5,486 bases of DNA from positions 6,499-11,984 of the forward strand of contig NZNP01000108.1 in NCBI GenBank assembly GCA_002694945.1, read 5' to 3'. Each line of letters opens with the position of its first letter. Position 1 is the first letter of the stretch. The notes beneath the pieces are model-generated. The model worked only from the letters and a program-made list of their open reading frames with translations, did no database searches and was not told where the DNA came from. Made by a program: the position numbers and the translations under genes. This stretch comes from Gammaproteobacteria bacterium (lineage in GTDB: Bacteria > Pseudomonadota > Gammaproteobacteria > Pseudomonadales > Azotimanducaceae). Positions 4,782-5,486 of the stretch are shown here, in pieces.

Positions 4782-5486
4782 ATGGTCAAGGACACAGACG
4801 CTATGCAGAAGGCGCTGACAGATATCTCAGACGTAGACGATCTCATCGCTACATTCCTGCCCAAGATGAAGGCGTACCTCACAGTCACCCTCAAGGCTCC
4901 ATGGGCGCTCCAAGAAGCGTTCGGCTGGTACCGTAACGACGCCCATCGCGCGGAATGTGACCGGGCCAAGCAGAATGCCAAACGCCTCGATCAACTTGCC
5001 GCTGCTGAGCTCGCCAACATCACGACCGAGGAGTACATCGACAGGCGCTCATCGATACTCCCAGTCACGCCGCCAAGGCGTGTCGGTGATGACGAAGAAG
5101 CGGGTCCGGCTCCTGCCACCCCAGTCGCAGCCGGCAAGGTGACTACCCTGCCGTCCGACGTGTTTAGCTTCAGCAAGATCCAACGGGCGATTTACATTCA
5201 GTGCACGTTGGCGACTGAGAAGTACATGCCGGGCCTCCTCGGCGACATCAACGTTGCTCTGCCTAACTATGGCGTAGAAGCGCTGCGCATGCTGTTCGAC
5301 GTCATCGCCCCGCGCGATGACATCAGCAAGTCCTCCGCGAGGTCCAAGTTCGAGGCCTACTTCGCGGGCCCGCTCCAAGGCAAGACCCTTCACGCCTTCT
5401 TCGAAGGAGCTCTGCAGCAGAGCAAGGTGGTGTGCTACTATGAGGAGTCCGAGCACGACAGCCACGCCATCGTCGACAGGACCATC
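4782..5486 (+). CDS. Probable Gag (or Gag-Pol) of the right-hand element, 3'-partial
   Basis: An open frame of 235 codons runs from ATG 4782 off the right edge. The start is favoured because a TGA at 4767-4769 closes the frame upstream and the context is good (A at -3, G at +4). It begins 20 bases after the LTR and 6 after the primer-binding site, where gag is expected. The product starts MVKDTDAMQKALTDISDVDD, has an Ala/charged helical part (about 50-80), a Pro-rich linker near 93-115 (TPPRR, GPAPATP), then a helical domain. Within the last, GVEALRMLFDVIAPRDD and the following ARSKFEAYF...GKTLHAFFEGALQQ vaguely resemble the copia Gag (UBN2-like) pattern. No zinc knuckle is visible; it would lie beyond the edge. 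The Gag role rests mainly on position. A host gene abutting an LTR is the less likely alternative. Confidence 0.72.
   Translation, partial: MVKDTDAMQKALTDISDVDDLIATFLPKMKAYLTVTLKAPWALQEAFGWYRNDAHRAECDRAKQNAKRLDQLAAAELANITTEEYIDRRSSILPVTPPRRVGDDEEAGPAPATPVAAGKVTTLPSDVFSFSKIQRAIYIQCTLATEKYMPGLLGDINVALPNYGVEALRMLFDVIAPRDDISKSSARSKFEAYFAGPLQGKTLHAFFEGALQQSKVVCYYEESEHDSHAIVDRTI

Larger units (their letters stand above)
4651..4818 (+). other. Upstream ORF (55 codons) overlapping the gag start
   Basis: The only ATG I find between about 4550 and the gag ATG is at 4651, with A at -3. It opens a 55-codon frame that runs through the LTR end and primer-binding site and stops with TGA at 4816-4818, 37 bases past the gag ATG and in another frame. 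No protein family is recognisable. If the transcript begins upstream of 4651, the ORF could limit gag translation; if it begins later, the ORF is irrelevant. Confidence 0.4.
4425..5486 (+). mobile_element. Second LTR retrotransposon, right copy (5' end only)
   Basis: The LTR, primer-binding site and an opening Gag-like frame form the 5' end of an element in the same orientation as the left one. It shares the LTR with the left element. Because it would use the same LTR, it is most likely the same family, but no internal region is present in both copies within the window, so this cannot be tested here. Confidence 0.78.

Noticed and set aside
4649..4981. 110-codon minus-strand frame crossing the LTR end and gag start
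   Set aside because: It crosses the LTR/PBS/gag boundary, so it is unlikely to be a conserved protein.
5049..5465. 138-codon minus-strand frame opposite the right-hand Gag-like ORF
   Set aside because: The plus-strand frame is longer, starts at the expected place after the PBS and is open to the edge. The antisense frame is explained by GC-rich codon bias.

Overview
The window is retrotransposon DNA from a eukaryote. It holds most of a Ty1/copia (Pseudoviridae) LTR retrotransposon and, directly joined to it, the start of a second one. The coding parts are GC-rich and without introns, and the LTR is AT-rich. A fungal host fits the primer-binding site, which matches the yeast-type initiator tRNA-Met anticodon arm, but the species cannot be named from this sequence. 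There are no bacterial operon features, tRNA or rRNA genes, CRISPR arrays or host genes.

Layout. Positions 2-4402 are one uninterrupted reading frame. It enters from the left edge as the tail of Gag and continues through protease, zinc-binding pre-integrase domain, integrase (D-D-35-E), an acidic/proline-rich linker, copia-type reverse transcriptase and RNase H. The copia order (integrase before RT) is clear and the catalytic acidic residues I could locate are all present. A polypurine tract (4416-4424) follows the stop codon. A 337-bp LTR (4425-4761) comes next, opening with TGACGCG and closing with CGCGTCA. Directly after its terminal CA is GGTTGTGAGCCCTG (4762-4775), a copia-style half-tRNA initiator-Met primer-binding site. 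Seven bases later (ATG at 4782) a new frame opens and runs off the right edge (235 codons); by position and weak sequence resemblance it is a Gag.

Main inference. The same LTR has a PPT on its left and a PBS on its right. It is therefore both the 3' LTR of the left element and the 5' LTR of the right one, giving an int-LTR-int tandem. This could be a real tandem, a 1-LTR circle, or an assembly artefact. The intact frame suggests a recently active element.

Points worth a second look: NTDD in place of the usual YVDD in the RT active site; Cys in place of the second His of the HHCC finger; an in-frame repeat and an 11-G run in the linker; a perfect 9-bp hairpin over the pol stop codon; three short tandem duplications in the LTR; and a 55-codon upstream ORF that overlaps the gag start.
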